A stretch of 64,000 nt of DNA from Ruminococcus sp. (GTDB lineage Bacteria; Bacillota; Clostridia; Oscillospirales; Acutalibacteraceae): positions 50,981-114,980 of the forward strand of contig SFCS01000001.1 in the NCBI GenBank assembly GCA_004558485.1, read 5' to 3'. The first letter of the stretch is position 1, and the number at the start of each line of letters is the position of its first letter. This document shows, one piece after another, positions 8,619-16,720 of this stretch. The position numbers and the translations under genes are program-made. The notes beneath the pieces were generated by a model. It did no database searches, was not told where the DNA came from, and saw nothing but the letters and a program-made list of their open reading frames with translations.

Positions 8619-9971
8619 ATGGGAAGATTGTTCGGAACAGACGGCGCGCGCGGCGTTGCCAACACGGAACTCACCTGCGAGCTGGCGATGCAGATCGGCA
8701 GAGCTGCCGCCGAGGTGCTTATCACGGCGGACGGTAAGCGCCCGAAGGTGCTCATCGGCAAGGACACCCGTGCCTCCGGCGACATGCTGGAGTCGGCACT
8801 CTCTGCGGGGCTGTGCTCGGTGGGTGCGGATGTGTACCTGCTCGGTGTCGTGCCGACACCTGCCGTGGCTTTTCTGGCAAAGGCGTATGCTGCCGACGCT
8901 GCGGTCATGATCTCCGCATCACATAACCCCTGTGAATATAACGGCATTAAGATCTTCAACGGCGAGGGCTATAAGCTGTCCGACGCGCTGGAGGAGCAGA
9001 TCGAGGCGATCGTGCTCGATCACGCTGTGGAGCTGCCGACGCCGGTCGGCGGCGCGGTCGGCAGAGTGACGGTCTGCGAAAAGGCGGCAGACGACTATAT
9101 CCGTTATCTGCTGTCCACCGTGTCGGTGGAGCTCAACGGGCTGCATATTGCCGTCGATTGCGCCAACGGCTCTGCGTCGGTAACGGCAAAAAAGCTGTTT
9201 TCGGCGCTCGGCGTGCGCTGCGAGATGCTGTCCTGCACGCCCGACGGCGTGAATATCAACGATAACTGCGGCTCGACGCATATGGAGCAGCTTGTCGCCT
9301 ATGTGAAAAAGCATAAGCTGGACGGCGGCGTCGCCTTTGACGGCGACGCGGATCGCTGCCTTGCCGTGGACGAAAACGGCAACCTCCTCGACGGCGATCA
9401 GATGATTGCGGCGGTGGCATATGACCTCAAAGAGCGCGGCGAGCTGCGCGGCAACACGGCGGTCGTGACGGTGATGTCCAACCTCGGCTTCTTCCGCTAT
9501 TGCGAGAGCGCGGGCATCGATGTCGCGTCCACGAAGGTGGGCGACCGCTATGTGCTGGAGGAAATGCTCAAAAGCGATTTTGTCATCGGCGGCGAGCAGT
9601 CGGGACATATCATCATGCGCCAGTTTGCCACCACCGGCGACGGTCAGCTTTCCGCACTGCACCTGCTTTCCATGGCGCGCAGACGCGGCTGGAAGCTGTC
9701 GCGTGTCGGCGCGCTGATGCAGCGCTATCCGCAGGTGCTTGCCAATGTGCGGGCGGATGCGGACGCAAAGGCAAAATATGCCGCCGACGAAGGCATCGCC
9801 AAGCTCATCGACGACACCAACAAGGCGCTTGACCGCGACGGCAGAGTGCTGGTGCGCCCCTCGGGCACGGAGCCGCTCATCCGCGTGATGGTCGAGGGCA
9901 AGGATTTCGATGTCATCAACCGGGCGGCAGTGACCATCTGCGATGCGATAAAGAATTTGATCGGCGGTTGA
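8619..9971 (+). CDS. glmM: Phosphoglucosamine mutase GlmM
   Basis: 450 residues. The alpha-phosphohexomutase signatures are the phosphoserine loop SASHNP (Ser101), the metal-binding loop DGDADRC, the sugar loop GEQSGH and the phosphate-binding RPSGTEPLIR. It converts glucosamine-6-phosphate to glucosamine-1-phosphate on the way to UDP-GlcNAc for the cell wall. ATG 8619 (MGRLFGTDGARG) fits the family and lies after AAAGAGGAGAAG; an in-frame GTG six bases earlier is less likely. Confidence 0.96.
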   Translation: MGRLFGTDGARGVANTELTCELAMQIGRAAAEVLITADGKRPKVLIGKDTRASGDMLESALSAGLCSVGADVYLLGVVPTPAVAFLAKAYAADAAVMISASHNPCEYNGIKIFNGEGYKLSDALEEQIEAIVLDHAVELPTPVGGAVGRVTVCEKAADDYIRYLLSTVSVELNGLHIAVDCANGSASVTAKKLFSALGVRCEMLSCTPDGVNINDNCGSTHMEQLVAYVKKHKLDGGVAFDGDADRCLAVDENGNLLDGDQMIAAVAYDLKERGELRGNTAVVTVMSNLGFFRYCESAGIDVASTKVGDRYVLEEMLKSDFVIGGEQSGHIIMRQFATTGDGQLSALHLLSMARRRGWKLSRVGALMQRYPQVLANVRADADAKAKYAADEGIAKLIDDTNKALDRDGRVLVRPSGTEPLIRVMVEGKDFDVINRAAVTICDAIKNLIGG

Positions 9972-9975
9972 ATAC

Positions 9976-10842
9976 ATGAGAGTTGCACAAAACTGGAAAG
10001 ACTATGAACTGATCGACGCGACCGACGGGGAGCGGCTGGAACGCTTCGGCGATGTGCTGCTCATCCGTCCCGACCCGCAGATCATCTGGCACACGCCGCG
10101 AGACGATCCGCGTTGGGAAAGTGCCAACGCACGCTATCTGCGCTCCAAAACCGGCGGCGGGCATTGGGAAATGCGCCGCAAGACGCCGGAATGTTGGCAA
10201 ATTCGCTACGGCGAGCTGCACTTCAACCTGAAACCGATGGGCTTTAAGCACACCGGCATTTTCCCCGAACAGGCGGTGAACTGGGATCTGATGGCGGAGA
10301 AGATCCGCGCGGCGGGGCGGCCGATACGGGTCTTGAACCTTTTCGGCTATACCGGTGCTGCCACCCTCGCCTGTGTGGCGGCGGGCGCGCATGTCACCCA
10401 TGTGGACGCCTCAAAGGGTATGGTGAACTGGGGCAGAGAAAACGCTGTTTTGTCGGGACTCGCCGAAAAACCGATGCGGTGGCTCGTGGACGATTGCGGC
10501 AAATTCGTGCAGCGGGAGCTGCGTCGCGGCAACACCTATGACGCCATTGTGATGGATCCGCCGTCCTACGGCAGAGGCCCCGGCGGCGAGGTGTGGAAGC
10601 TGGAGGATCAGATCTATGCGCTTGTGGAGCAGTGTGTGCGGCTTCTGTCCGATCAACCGCTCTTTTTCCTCATCAATTCCTACACCACGGGGCTGTCCCC
10701 CGCGGTCATGCAATATATTTTGGCAACACTGATGAAAGATCGCGGCGGCATCACCGCCGCCGACGAGATCGGTCTGCCGGTGACGGCGGGCGGATTGGTG
10801 GTGCCCTGCGGCGCCACGGCAATGTGGCTTTTGGCAAAATAA
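9976..10842 (+). CDS. Class I SAM-dependent methyltransferase (RlmI/RlmK-like)
   Basis: 288 residues. It has the Rossmann SAM-binding motif VLNLFGYTGAATLACVAAGA near residue 115, an acidic ribose-binding residue in THVDASKGMV, and the catalytic DPPSYGRG motif near 195. This matches the family containing 23S rRNA cytosine methyltransferases RlmI and RlmK. It lacks their PUA domain, so the substrate is not certain; rRNA is the best guess. The start lies 5 bases after glmM with only a weak ribosome site, suggesting coupling. Confidence 0.8.
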   Translation: MRVAQNWKDYELIDATDGERLERFGDVLLIRPDPQIIWHTPRDDPRWESANARYLRSKTGGGHWEMRRKTPECWQIRYGELHFNLKPMGFKHTGIFPEQAVNWDLMAEKIRAAGRPIRVLNLFGYTGAATLACVAAGAHVTHVDASKGMVNWGRENAVLSGLAEKPMRWLVDDCGKFVQRELRRGNTYDAIVMDPPSYGRGPGGEVWKLEDQIYALVEQCVRLLSDQPLFFLINSYTTGLSPAVMQYILATLMKDRGGITAADEIGLPVTAGGLVVPCGATAMWLLAK

Positions 10843-10856
10843 TTTTCGGAGGCTGT

Positions 10857-11711
10857 ATGGAGATCATCAAGGCAAATGCGGTAAAGTTTGAATATGCGTA
10901 TCCCGATGAGGCGCCGCGCGTTGTGCTGCACGGCGTGGATCTGGGGATTGAAAAGGGCAGCTTTGTCGCGCTTTTGGGACATAACGGCTCCGGAAAATCC
11001 ACGCTTGCCAAGCATTTTAATGCCATTTTGCTGCCCACGGGCGGTACGGTGCTGGTGGACGGCATGGATACTGCCGACGAGGCGCATCTCTATGATGTGC
11101 GCCGCACGGTCGGCATGGTGCTGCAAAACCCCGACAATCAGATGGTGTCCTCCATCGTGGAGGAGGATGTGGCGTTCGGGCCGGAAAATCTCGGCGTGCC
11201 GCCGCAGGAAATTTGCAGGCGCGTCGAGGACGCGCTGCGCGCGGTGGATATGTATGCCTATCGCGACAGTGCGCCGCACAAGCTCTCCGGCGGTCAGAAG
11301 CAGCGCATCGCGATCGCGGGTATTTTGGCGATGCAGCCGGAGGTGCTGGTGCTCGATGAGCCGACCGCGATGCTCGATCCCGTCGGACGGCGGGAGGTGC
11401 TCGAAACGGTGCATCGGCTCAACCGTGAGCGCGGCATGACCGTCATTCTCATCACCCACTATATGGAGGAGGCGGTCGGCGCGGATCGCGTCGTCGTGAT
11501 CGACGACGGCAGTGTGCGGATGGACGGCACGCCGCGGGAGATTTTTTCGCAGGTGGAGGAGCTGCGCGCCTTGCAGCTGGATGTGCCGCAGCCGACAGCG
11601 CTTGCTTTTGCGCTGCGCAAGGCTGGCTATCCGCTGCCGCGCGACATTCTGACCGAGGCGGAATGTGCCGACGCCATTGCGGCACTGTTGCAAAAGGGGG
11701 TGTCGGCGTGA
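10857..11711 (+). CDS. ecfA1: ECF transporter ATP-binding subunit EcfA1
   Basis: 284 residues. It is an ABC ATPase with Walker A GHNGSGKST, signature LSGGQKQRIA, Walker B VLVLDEPTAMLDP and the switch His in LITHYMEEA. Together with EcfA2 and EcfT it powers substrate-binding S components that import vitamins and metals. ATG 10857 follows TTTTCGGAGG; the frame is open further upstream, but this is inside the previous gene. It overlaps ecfA2 by four bases (GTGA). Confidence 0.95.
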   Translation: MEIIKANAVKFEYAYPDEAPRVVLHGVDLGIEKGSFVALLGHNGSGKSTLAKHFNAILLPTGGTVLVDGMDTADEAHLYDVRRTVGMVLQNPDNQMVSSIVEEDVAFGPENLGVPPQEICRRVEDALRAVDMYAYRDSAPHKLSGGQKQRIAIAGILAMQPEVLVLDEPTAMLDPVGRREVLETVHRLNRERGMTVILITHYMEEAVGADRVVVIDDGSVRMDGTPREIFSQVEELRALQLDVPQPTALAFALRKAGYPLPRDILTEAECADAIAALLQKGVSA

Positions 11712-12577
11712 CGGTTCTCGAAACGAGAGATCTGTGCTATACCTACGGGGCGGGCATGCCGTTTGCGCATGCGGCGCTGCGGGGTGTGTCGGTCGCCTTT
11801 GAGGAGGGTAGGCTCACCGCCGTCATCGGACACACCGGTTCCGGCAAATCGACGCTGGCACAGCATCTGAACGGGCTTTTGAAGCCGGAAAGCGGAGAGA
11901 TCCTGCTTGAAGGCAAGAATATATGGGAAGATCCGAAGAAGATCCGCGATGTGCGGTTCAAGGTGGGGATGGTGTTCCAGTATCCGGAGTATCAGCTTTT
12001 TGAGGACACGGTGGAAAAGGACATCGCCTTCGGTCCGCGCAACATGGGACTCTCCGAGGAGGAGATCGCGGCGCGGGTGAAGGAGGCGGCTGCGGCAGTC
12101 GGCCTTTCGGATACGCTGCTGCAAAAATCGCCCTTTGACCTTTCGGGCGGCGAAAAACGCCGCGCGGCGATCGCGGGCGTTTTGGCGATGCGCCCGCGGG
12201 TGCTCGTGCTTGACGAGCCGACGGCGGGACTCGATCCCGTCGGGCGGGAGCAGATGCTCCGTCAGATCGAACAGTATCGCGAGACCCATGACGCGACCGT
12301 GCTGCTCATTTCTCACAGCATGGAGGATGTGGCGCGGCTTGCCGATCGCGTGCTGGTGCTGAAGGACGGCGAGGTCGCCATGTATGACACCGCGCCCGCC
12401 GTGTTTGCCCGCGCCGACGAGCTGGAGGCGATGGGACTGACGGTGCCTTCGGTTGCCCGCGTGTTTGCTGCCTTGCGGCAACGCGGCGTTCCCGTGCCCG
12501 CCGATGTCTACACGGTGAAAAAAGCGTGCGCGGTGCTGTGCGACCTGTTTGAAGAGCGGGGGGTGCCGACATGCTGA
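11708..12577 (+). CDS. ecfA2: ECF transporter ATP-binding subunit EcfA2
   Basis: 289 residues. It has Walker A GHTGSGKST, signature LSGGEKRRAA, Walker B VLVLDEPTAGLDP and switch LISHSMEDV. It forms a heterodimer with EcfA1. The GTG start at 11708 overlaps the ecfA1 stop and follows AAAAGGGGG; the frame is open upstream, but only VTVLETRDLCYTY onwards matches the family. No S component is nearby, which fits a shared (group II) ECF module. Confidence 0.95.
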   Translation: MTVLETRDLCYTYGAGMPFAHAALRGVSVAFEEGRLTAVIGHTGSGKSTLAQHLNGLLKPESGEILLEGKNIWEDPKKIRDVRFKVGMVFQYPEYQLFEDTVEKDIAFGPRNMGLSEEEIAARVKEAAAAVGLSDTLLQKSPFDLSGGEKRRAAIAGVLAMRPRVLVLDEPTAGLDPVGREQMLRQIEQYRETHDATVLLISHSMEDVARLADRVLVLKDGEVAMYDTAPAVFARADELEAMGLTVPSVARVFAALRQRGVPVPADVYTVKKACAVLCDLFEERGVPTC

Positions 12578-13386
12578 AAGACATCACCATCGGACAGTTT
12601 TTCCCTGCAAAATCGGTGCTGCACCGCATGGACCCCCGCATGAAGCTGCTTTTGACGCTCGGGTTCATCTGCATGGTGTTCGTGCCGAAGACCTGGGCGG
12701 GATTGGCGCTCATCGTGGTGTTTTTGGCAATGTGCGTGGCGTTTTCGGGACTGCCCGCGCGACTCATTTTCAAAAGCATTAAGCCGATTTTACCGCTCAT
12801 TTTGTTCACCTCTGTTATCAATATGTTCTACACCGGCAGCGGCACGCTGCTGTGGTCGTGGAAATTTCTGCATATCTACACGGGTGGGCTGTCGAATGCT
12901 GCGTTTATTGCGCTGCGCATCCTGTGCCTCATCGCGGGCAGCTCGCTGTTGACCTACACGACGCCGCCGACGGCGCTGACCGATGCGCTCGAAAGGCTTT
13001 TGTCGCCGCTTAAGGTGTTTCATTTTAAGGTGCACGAGCTGGCGATGATGATGACGATCGCGCTGCGGTTCATTCCGACGCTCGTGGAAGAGACCGATAA
13101 GATTATGTCCGCACAGAAAGCGCGCGGCGCGGATCTTGAGAGCGGCGGACTTTTGCGCCGCGTGAAAGCGATGCTCCCGATCCTCATTCCGCTGTTTGTT
13201 TCGGCGTTTCGCCGTGCCTATGAGCTGGCGACGGCGATGGAGTGCCGCTGCTATCACGGCGGCGACGGCAGAACGCGGATGAAGGAGCTGCATCTGCATT
13301 GTCGCGATTTTCTGGCGGTGGGGGTGTGCCTTGTTTATCTCACGGCACTGATCGTCTTGAATATCTTTTTGCCGCACGCAATATAA
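12571..13386 (+). CDS. ecfT: ECF transporter transmembrane subunit EcfT
   Basis: 271 residues with about five membrane helices. The C-terminal coupling region has the characteristic Ala-Arg-Gly motif (QKARGADLESGG), which contacts the ATPases, and a second conserved stretch near AMECRCYHGG. EcfT links EcfA1A2 to interchangeable S components. The ATG overlaps the end of ecfA2. Placement before truA is common in Firmicutes. Confidence 0.94.
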   Translation: MLKDITIGQFFPAKSVLHRMDPRMKLLLTLGFICMVFVPKTWAGLALIVVFLAMCVAFSGLPARLIFKSIKPILPLILFTSVINMFYTGSGTLLWSWKFLHIYTGGLSNAAFIALRILCLIAGSSLLTYTTPPTALTDALERLLSPLKVFHFKVHELAMMMTIALRFIPTLVEETDKIMSAQKARGADLESGGLLRRVKAMLPILIPLFVSAFRRAYELATAMECRCYHGGDGRTRMKELHLHCRDFLAVGVCLVYLTALIVLNIFLPHAI

Positions 13387-13402
13387 AAAGGAGGGAGACG
13401 CC

Positions 13403-14164
13403 GTGCAACGGTTGCTGCTCACGCTGCGCTATGACGGCACGGCGTATCACGGCTGGCAGGTGCAGCCGAACGCAAGAACGGTGCAGCAAACGCTGCAGGA
13501 TGCCATCGAGGCGTTGACGGGCGTGCGCTCCGGTGTCATCGGATGCAGCCGCACCGACGCGGGGGTGCATGCCAACATGTTCTGCTGCACCTTCGACACG
13601 GAAAGCAAGATCCCGCCCGCACGCATGCCGGCGGCGCTCAACAGCTTTTTGCCGGAGGACATCGCCGTGTATGCCTGTTCTCCCGCGGCGGCGGGTTTTC
13701 ATCCGCGCTATGCGGCGCGCGGCAAACGCTATACCTATTATATATGGAACAGTGCCCATCGCAATCCGTTTTGTGAACGGTTTTCCCTGCGGCGGGTCGG
13801 CAGGCTGGATGCAGAGATGCTCCATGCGGCGGCGCAGCAGTTTGTCGGAAAACACGATTTTTCCGCCTTTTGCTCCGCAGACGCGGACACGACCGACGCC
13901 GTGCGCACGGTGTTTTCCGCCGCAGTGCGGCGGGAGGGCGACATGGTGTGCTTCACGGTGGAGGCGGACGGCTTTCTCTATAACATGGTACGCATCATGG
14001 TCGGCACGCTTTTGGACATCGCGGGCGGCAAGCTGACGGCGGACACGATCCCCGCAGCGCTTGCGAGCGGCGACCGCACCAAAGCCGGCGCGACCGCACC
14101 GGCGAAGGGACTGTTTTTGGAAAAAGTATTCTACGGAGAGGAGACGGCTGATGGCAAGACATGA
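13403..14164 (+). CDS. truA: tRNA pseudouridine(38-40) synthase TruA
   Basis: 253 residues. The catalytic Asp52 lies in SRTDAGVHA, and further family segments are YDGTAYHGWQ, RYAARGKRYTYYIW and FLYNMVRIMVGTLL. It makes pseudouridine at positions 38-40 of tRNA anticodon arms. The GTG start at 13403 follows AAAAGGAGGGAGACGCC. It comes directly after ecfT in the usual order; the rplM-rpsI pair often found next is absent. It overlaps the next gene by 14 bases. Confidence 0.95.
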   Translation: MQRLLLTLRYDGTAYHGWQVQPNARTVQQTLQDAIEALTGVRSGVIGCSRTDAGVHANMFCCTFDTESKIPPARMPAALNSFLPEDIAVYACSPAAAGFHPRYAARGKRYTYYIWNSAHRNPFCERFSLRRVGRLDAEMLHAAAQQFVGKHDFSAFCSADADTTDAVRTVFSAAVRREGDMVCFTVEADGFLYNMVRIMVGTLLDIAGGKLTADTIPAALASGDRTKAGATAPAKGLFLEKVFYGEETADGKT

Positions 14165-15338
14165 CGCGCCGCCCGACGCGGCGAGGGCACGAAAAAAACG
14201 GCGTCGCCGTCGCTTTCTTTTCCGGCTGCTGCTTTTGACGGTGTTTGCCGCCGCCATTGTGTTTGCGGTCAATAACAGCGATGCCCTCTCGCCCTCGAAT
14301 TGGGTGCCCCGCATCGGCGCATTTTTCTCCGGCGGCGGCGCGGGCTTTCCCGTGGATGTTTCGGGCAATCAGATCTATCGGATGGAGGAAACAAACAGCG
14401 GCACGGTGCTTCTGAGCGACACCTATGTCACCATGATCGGCAGCGACGGCGATGAAGTGATGCGGCGCGCCCACGCCTTTTCCGATCCGCAGCTGCGCAC
14501 GGCGGGGAAATACATATTGGTTGCGGAAAAGGGCGGCAAGCGGCTGCAGCTGGAAACGCGCGCAAAGACCGTACAAACGGTGCAGACCGACTATGACATT
14601 CTGACGACCGCGCTGCACAAAAGCGGCAGCATGGCGGTGGTCACCGGCGCGCAGCAGGGGTACAATGCGGCGGTGTCGGTGTACAGTGCGAGCGGCAAGC
14701 TTATCTATCACCGTCTGTGCAGCAGTCTTGTCGCCGATGCGGCGTTTTCGCCGGATGGCAAGCAGCTGGCGCTCGTGACGATCGGTGCGGAAAACGGTGC
14801 GATGCGCTCCGGCGTGGAAATCGTGGCGGTCAACAGCACGCAAAGCGAAACGCTGTATGCCCACAGTGAAACGGGTGTGCTTCTCTGCCGCGTTGCCTAC
14901 CTGTCGGACGGCACGGTGGCGGCGCTGGGCGACACGGCGGTGTGGATGTACCGTCCGAAAAAGGACACCTGTGCGATCTATCCGCTGACCGACGGCAGCC
15001 TCATCGGCTATGCGATCGGCGACAGCAGCGTGATGACGGTCGTGAAGCCCTACGGTGCCAACGCGGGCGGCAGCATTGCCTATATCCGTCCGGACGGCAC
15101 GGCGGCGTTCACGGCGACCGTCGAGGGCACCTTCCGCGACATCGCGGTGTCCGGCAACAGCTATGCGCTGCTGACCGACAGCTATCTCTACAATATCGGC
15201 AGCAAGGGCATTGCCGGCAGCCGCGTGATGGTCGCGGACGGCAGACTGACAGCGACCGACGGCAGCAGGATGCTGGTGCTCGGACTGAAAGCCTTGTCAA
15301 AATATACGGCGCCGAGCCGTTTGAATGAAAGTGATTAG
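14151..15338 (+). CDS. Membrane-anchored beta-propeller-like protein (DUF5711-like)
   Basis: 395 residues. A cytoplasmic Arg/Lys-rich N-terminus (KKRRRRRFLF) is followed by one membrane helix at about 23-41 and an extracytoplasmic region rich in short beta repeats. Blade-like segments are MIGSDGDEV, AAFSPDGKQLALV and YIRPDGTAAF. The whole resembles the DUF5711 group of Clostridia, whose function is unknown. ATG 14151 follows GGAGAGGAG. Its position between truA and a CvpA-like gene suggests an envelope role, but that is inference only. Confidence 0.6.
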   Translation: MARHDAPPDAARARKKRRRRRFLFRLLLLTVFAAAIVFAVNNSDALSPSNWVPRIGAFFSGGGAGFPVDVSGNQIYRMEETNSGTVLLSDTYVTMIGSDGDEVMRRAHAFSDPQLRTAGKYILVAEKGGKRLQLETRAKTVQTVQTDYDILTTALHKSGSMAVVTGAQQGYNAAVSVYSASGKLIYHRLCSSLVADAAFSPDGKQLALVTIGAENGAMRSGVEIVAVNSTQSETLYAHSETGVLLCRVAYLSDGTVAALGDTAVWMYRPKKDTCAIYPLTDGSLIGYAIGDSSVMTVVKPYGANAGGSIAYIRPDGTAAFTATVEGTFRDIAVSGNSYALLTDSYLYNIGSKGIAGSRVMVADGRLTATDGSRMLVLGLKALSKYTAPSRLNESD

Positions 15339-15349
15339 GAGGAGTTTTC

Positions 15350-16093
15350 ATGGCATACTTACTGGATGGGGCGGTCATACTGTTGTTTATGGCAGCGGTG
15401 ATCGTCGGCTACAAAAAGGGTCTTGTCGGCACGGTTCTGAATGTGGTGGGCTTTTTGGCGGCGCTGATCCTGGCGTTCACGCTGAGCGCGCCGATTGCCA
15501 ACGGGATCTACACCGTGGTGGTGCAGCCGTCCTGCGAAAAGGCGATCGAAAGTGCTCTCACCGAGTCGGCGGGCAATCTCACGCCGACCGAGAGCATCGA
15601 AAAGGCGATGGGGTCTTTGCCGCATTTTGTGCAGGGACTCATGGAGCGCAAGGGCGTGACCGCACAGACGCTGACCAATAAGATCGGCGGCAGTGTCGGC
15701 ACGGTGGCGCACGATGTGGCGGTCACCGTCACCGAAACGGTGGCAAAGCCCGTCATGACGCTTTTGGCGCGGTGCATTGTGTTTTTGGTGCTGATCCTTG
15801 TGCTGCTGATCGTGGCGAGAATTCTCGAAAAGATCCTCGGCAAGCTGTTCCGCAAAACGCTTTTCGGCGGCGTGGACGGTATTTTGGGTGCGGTGCTCGG
15901 CGCGGTGCGCGGTGCACTGTGGGTGCTGCTGCTGGTGACGGTGCTGCAGGCGGTCGCGGGCTTCACAAAGCCCGATGCCGTCATTTCCGAAAAGAGCATC
16001 GACGAAACAAAGGTCGTCAGCACCATTGCGGCAAACAATCCGTTGTTTTCGGACAAAAATGCCATCCTGGAGCAGTTTCGCGTGATCTTTTAA
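15350..16093 (+). CDS. CvpA family membrane protein
   Basis: 247 residues. The N-terminal pair of membrane helices (LDGAVILLFMAAVIVGYKKG) matches the colicin V production/CvpA family. A soluble loop of about 80 residues follows, then two further helices (FLVLILVLLIVARILEKIL and GILGAVLGAVRGALWVLLLV). Family members affect envelope processes, but no biochemical activity is established. A strong AGGAGG site lies 7 bases before the ATG. It is in the middle of a same-strand gene series. Confidence 0.78.
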   Translation: MAYLLDGAVILLFMAAVIVGYKKGLVGTVLNVVGFLAALILAFTLSAPIANGIYTVVVQPSCEKAIESALTESAGNLTPTESIEKAMGSLPHFVQGLMERKGVTAQTLTNKIGGSVGTVAHDVAVTVTETVAKPVMTLLARCIVFLVLILVLLIVARILEKILGKLFRKTLFGGVDGILGAVLGAVRGALWVLLLVTVLQAVAGFTKPDAVISEKSIDETKVVSTIAANNPLFSDKNAILEQFRVIF

Positions 16094-16117
16094 TTGTCAG
16101 ACCGGAGGACAGTGAAA

Positions 16118-16720
16118 ATGCATATTCAATGGAAGTGGACGGTGCCGAATGTCCTGTCGCTCTTGCGCATAGCCATCTTGCCGGCGTTTATTATTCTGTA
16201 TCTGTTCAGTCGGGAATATCAGAGCGATGCGATGCAATATACGGCGTTTGCGCTGCTCATTGTGTCGGGGCTGACCGACTGTCTGGACGGGTTCATCGCC
16301 CGTCGCTTCAATCAGGCATCGGAGATCGGCAAGCTGCTCGACCCGATCGCGGATAAGCTGACGCAGGTCGCGGTGCTCCTTTGCTTGGCAACACAGTATC
16401 GGGCATTTCTGCCGCTGCTGTTCATCTGCACCGTGAAGGAGCTGCTGCAGGGCGTCGGCGGACTCATCCTGCTCGGAAAGGGCGGCGTGATGCGCCCGTC
16501 GAAGTGGTACGGCAAGGTGTCGACCGCCGTGTTCTATGTGAGCGTGGCGGCGATCGTCCTGTGGAAGGATATGCCGTCACAGCTTTTGGTGGCGTTGACG
16601 GTGCTGATCGGTTTCTTGATGCTGTTTGCTTTTATACGCTATTTACTGGTGTTTCTGTCCGCGCGCAAGGAGGAGCCTGAGGGAGCGGCGTCCGCGGAGA
16701 CGAAAGGAGAAAACGGATGA
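16118..16720 (+). CDS. pgsA: CDP-alcohol phosphatidyltransferase (PgsA-like)
   Basis: 200 residues with several membrane helices. The full CDP-alcohol transferase motif, D-x2-D-G-x2-A-R-x8-G-x3-D-x3-D, is present (from DCLDG to DPIAD). The nearest named function is phosphatidylglycerophosphate synthesis from CDP-diacylglycerol and glycerol-3-phosphate; a cardiolipin-type activity is the main alternative. ATG 16118 lies 9 bases after GGAGG; the in-frame TTG upstream of the ribosome site is rejected. It overlaps the next gene by four bases. Confidence 0.85.
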   Translation: MHIQWKWTVPNVLSLLRIAILPAFIILYLFSREYQSDAMQYTAFALLIVSGLTDCLDGFIARRFNQASEIGKLLDPIADKLTQVAVLLCLATQYRAFLPLLFICTVKELLQGVGGLILLGKGGVMRPSKWYGKVSTAVFYVSVAAIVLWKDMPSQLLVALTVLIGFLMLFAFIRYLLVFLSARKEEPEGAASAETKGENG

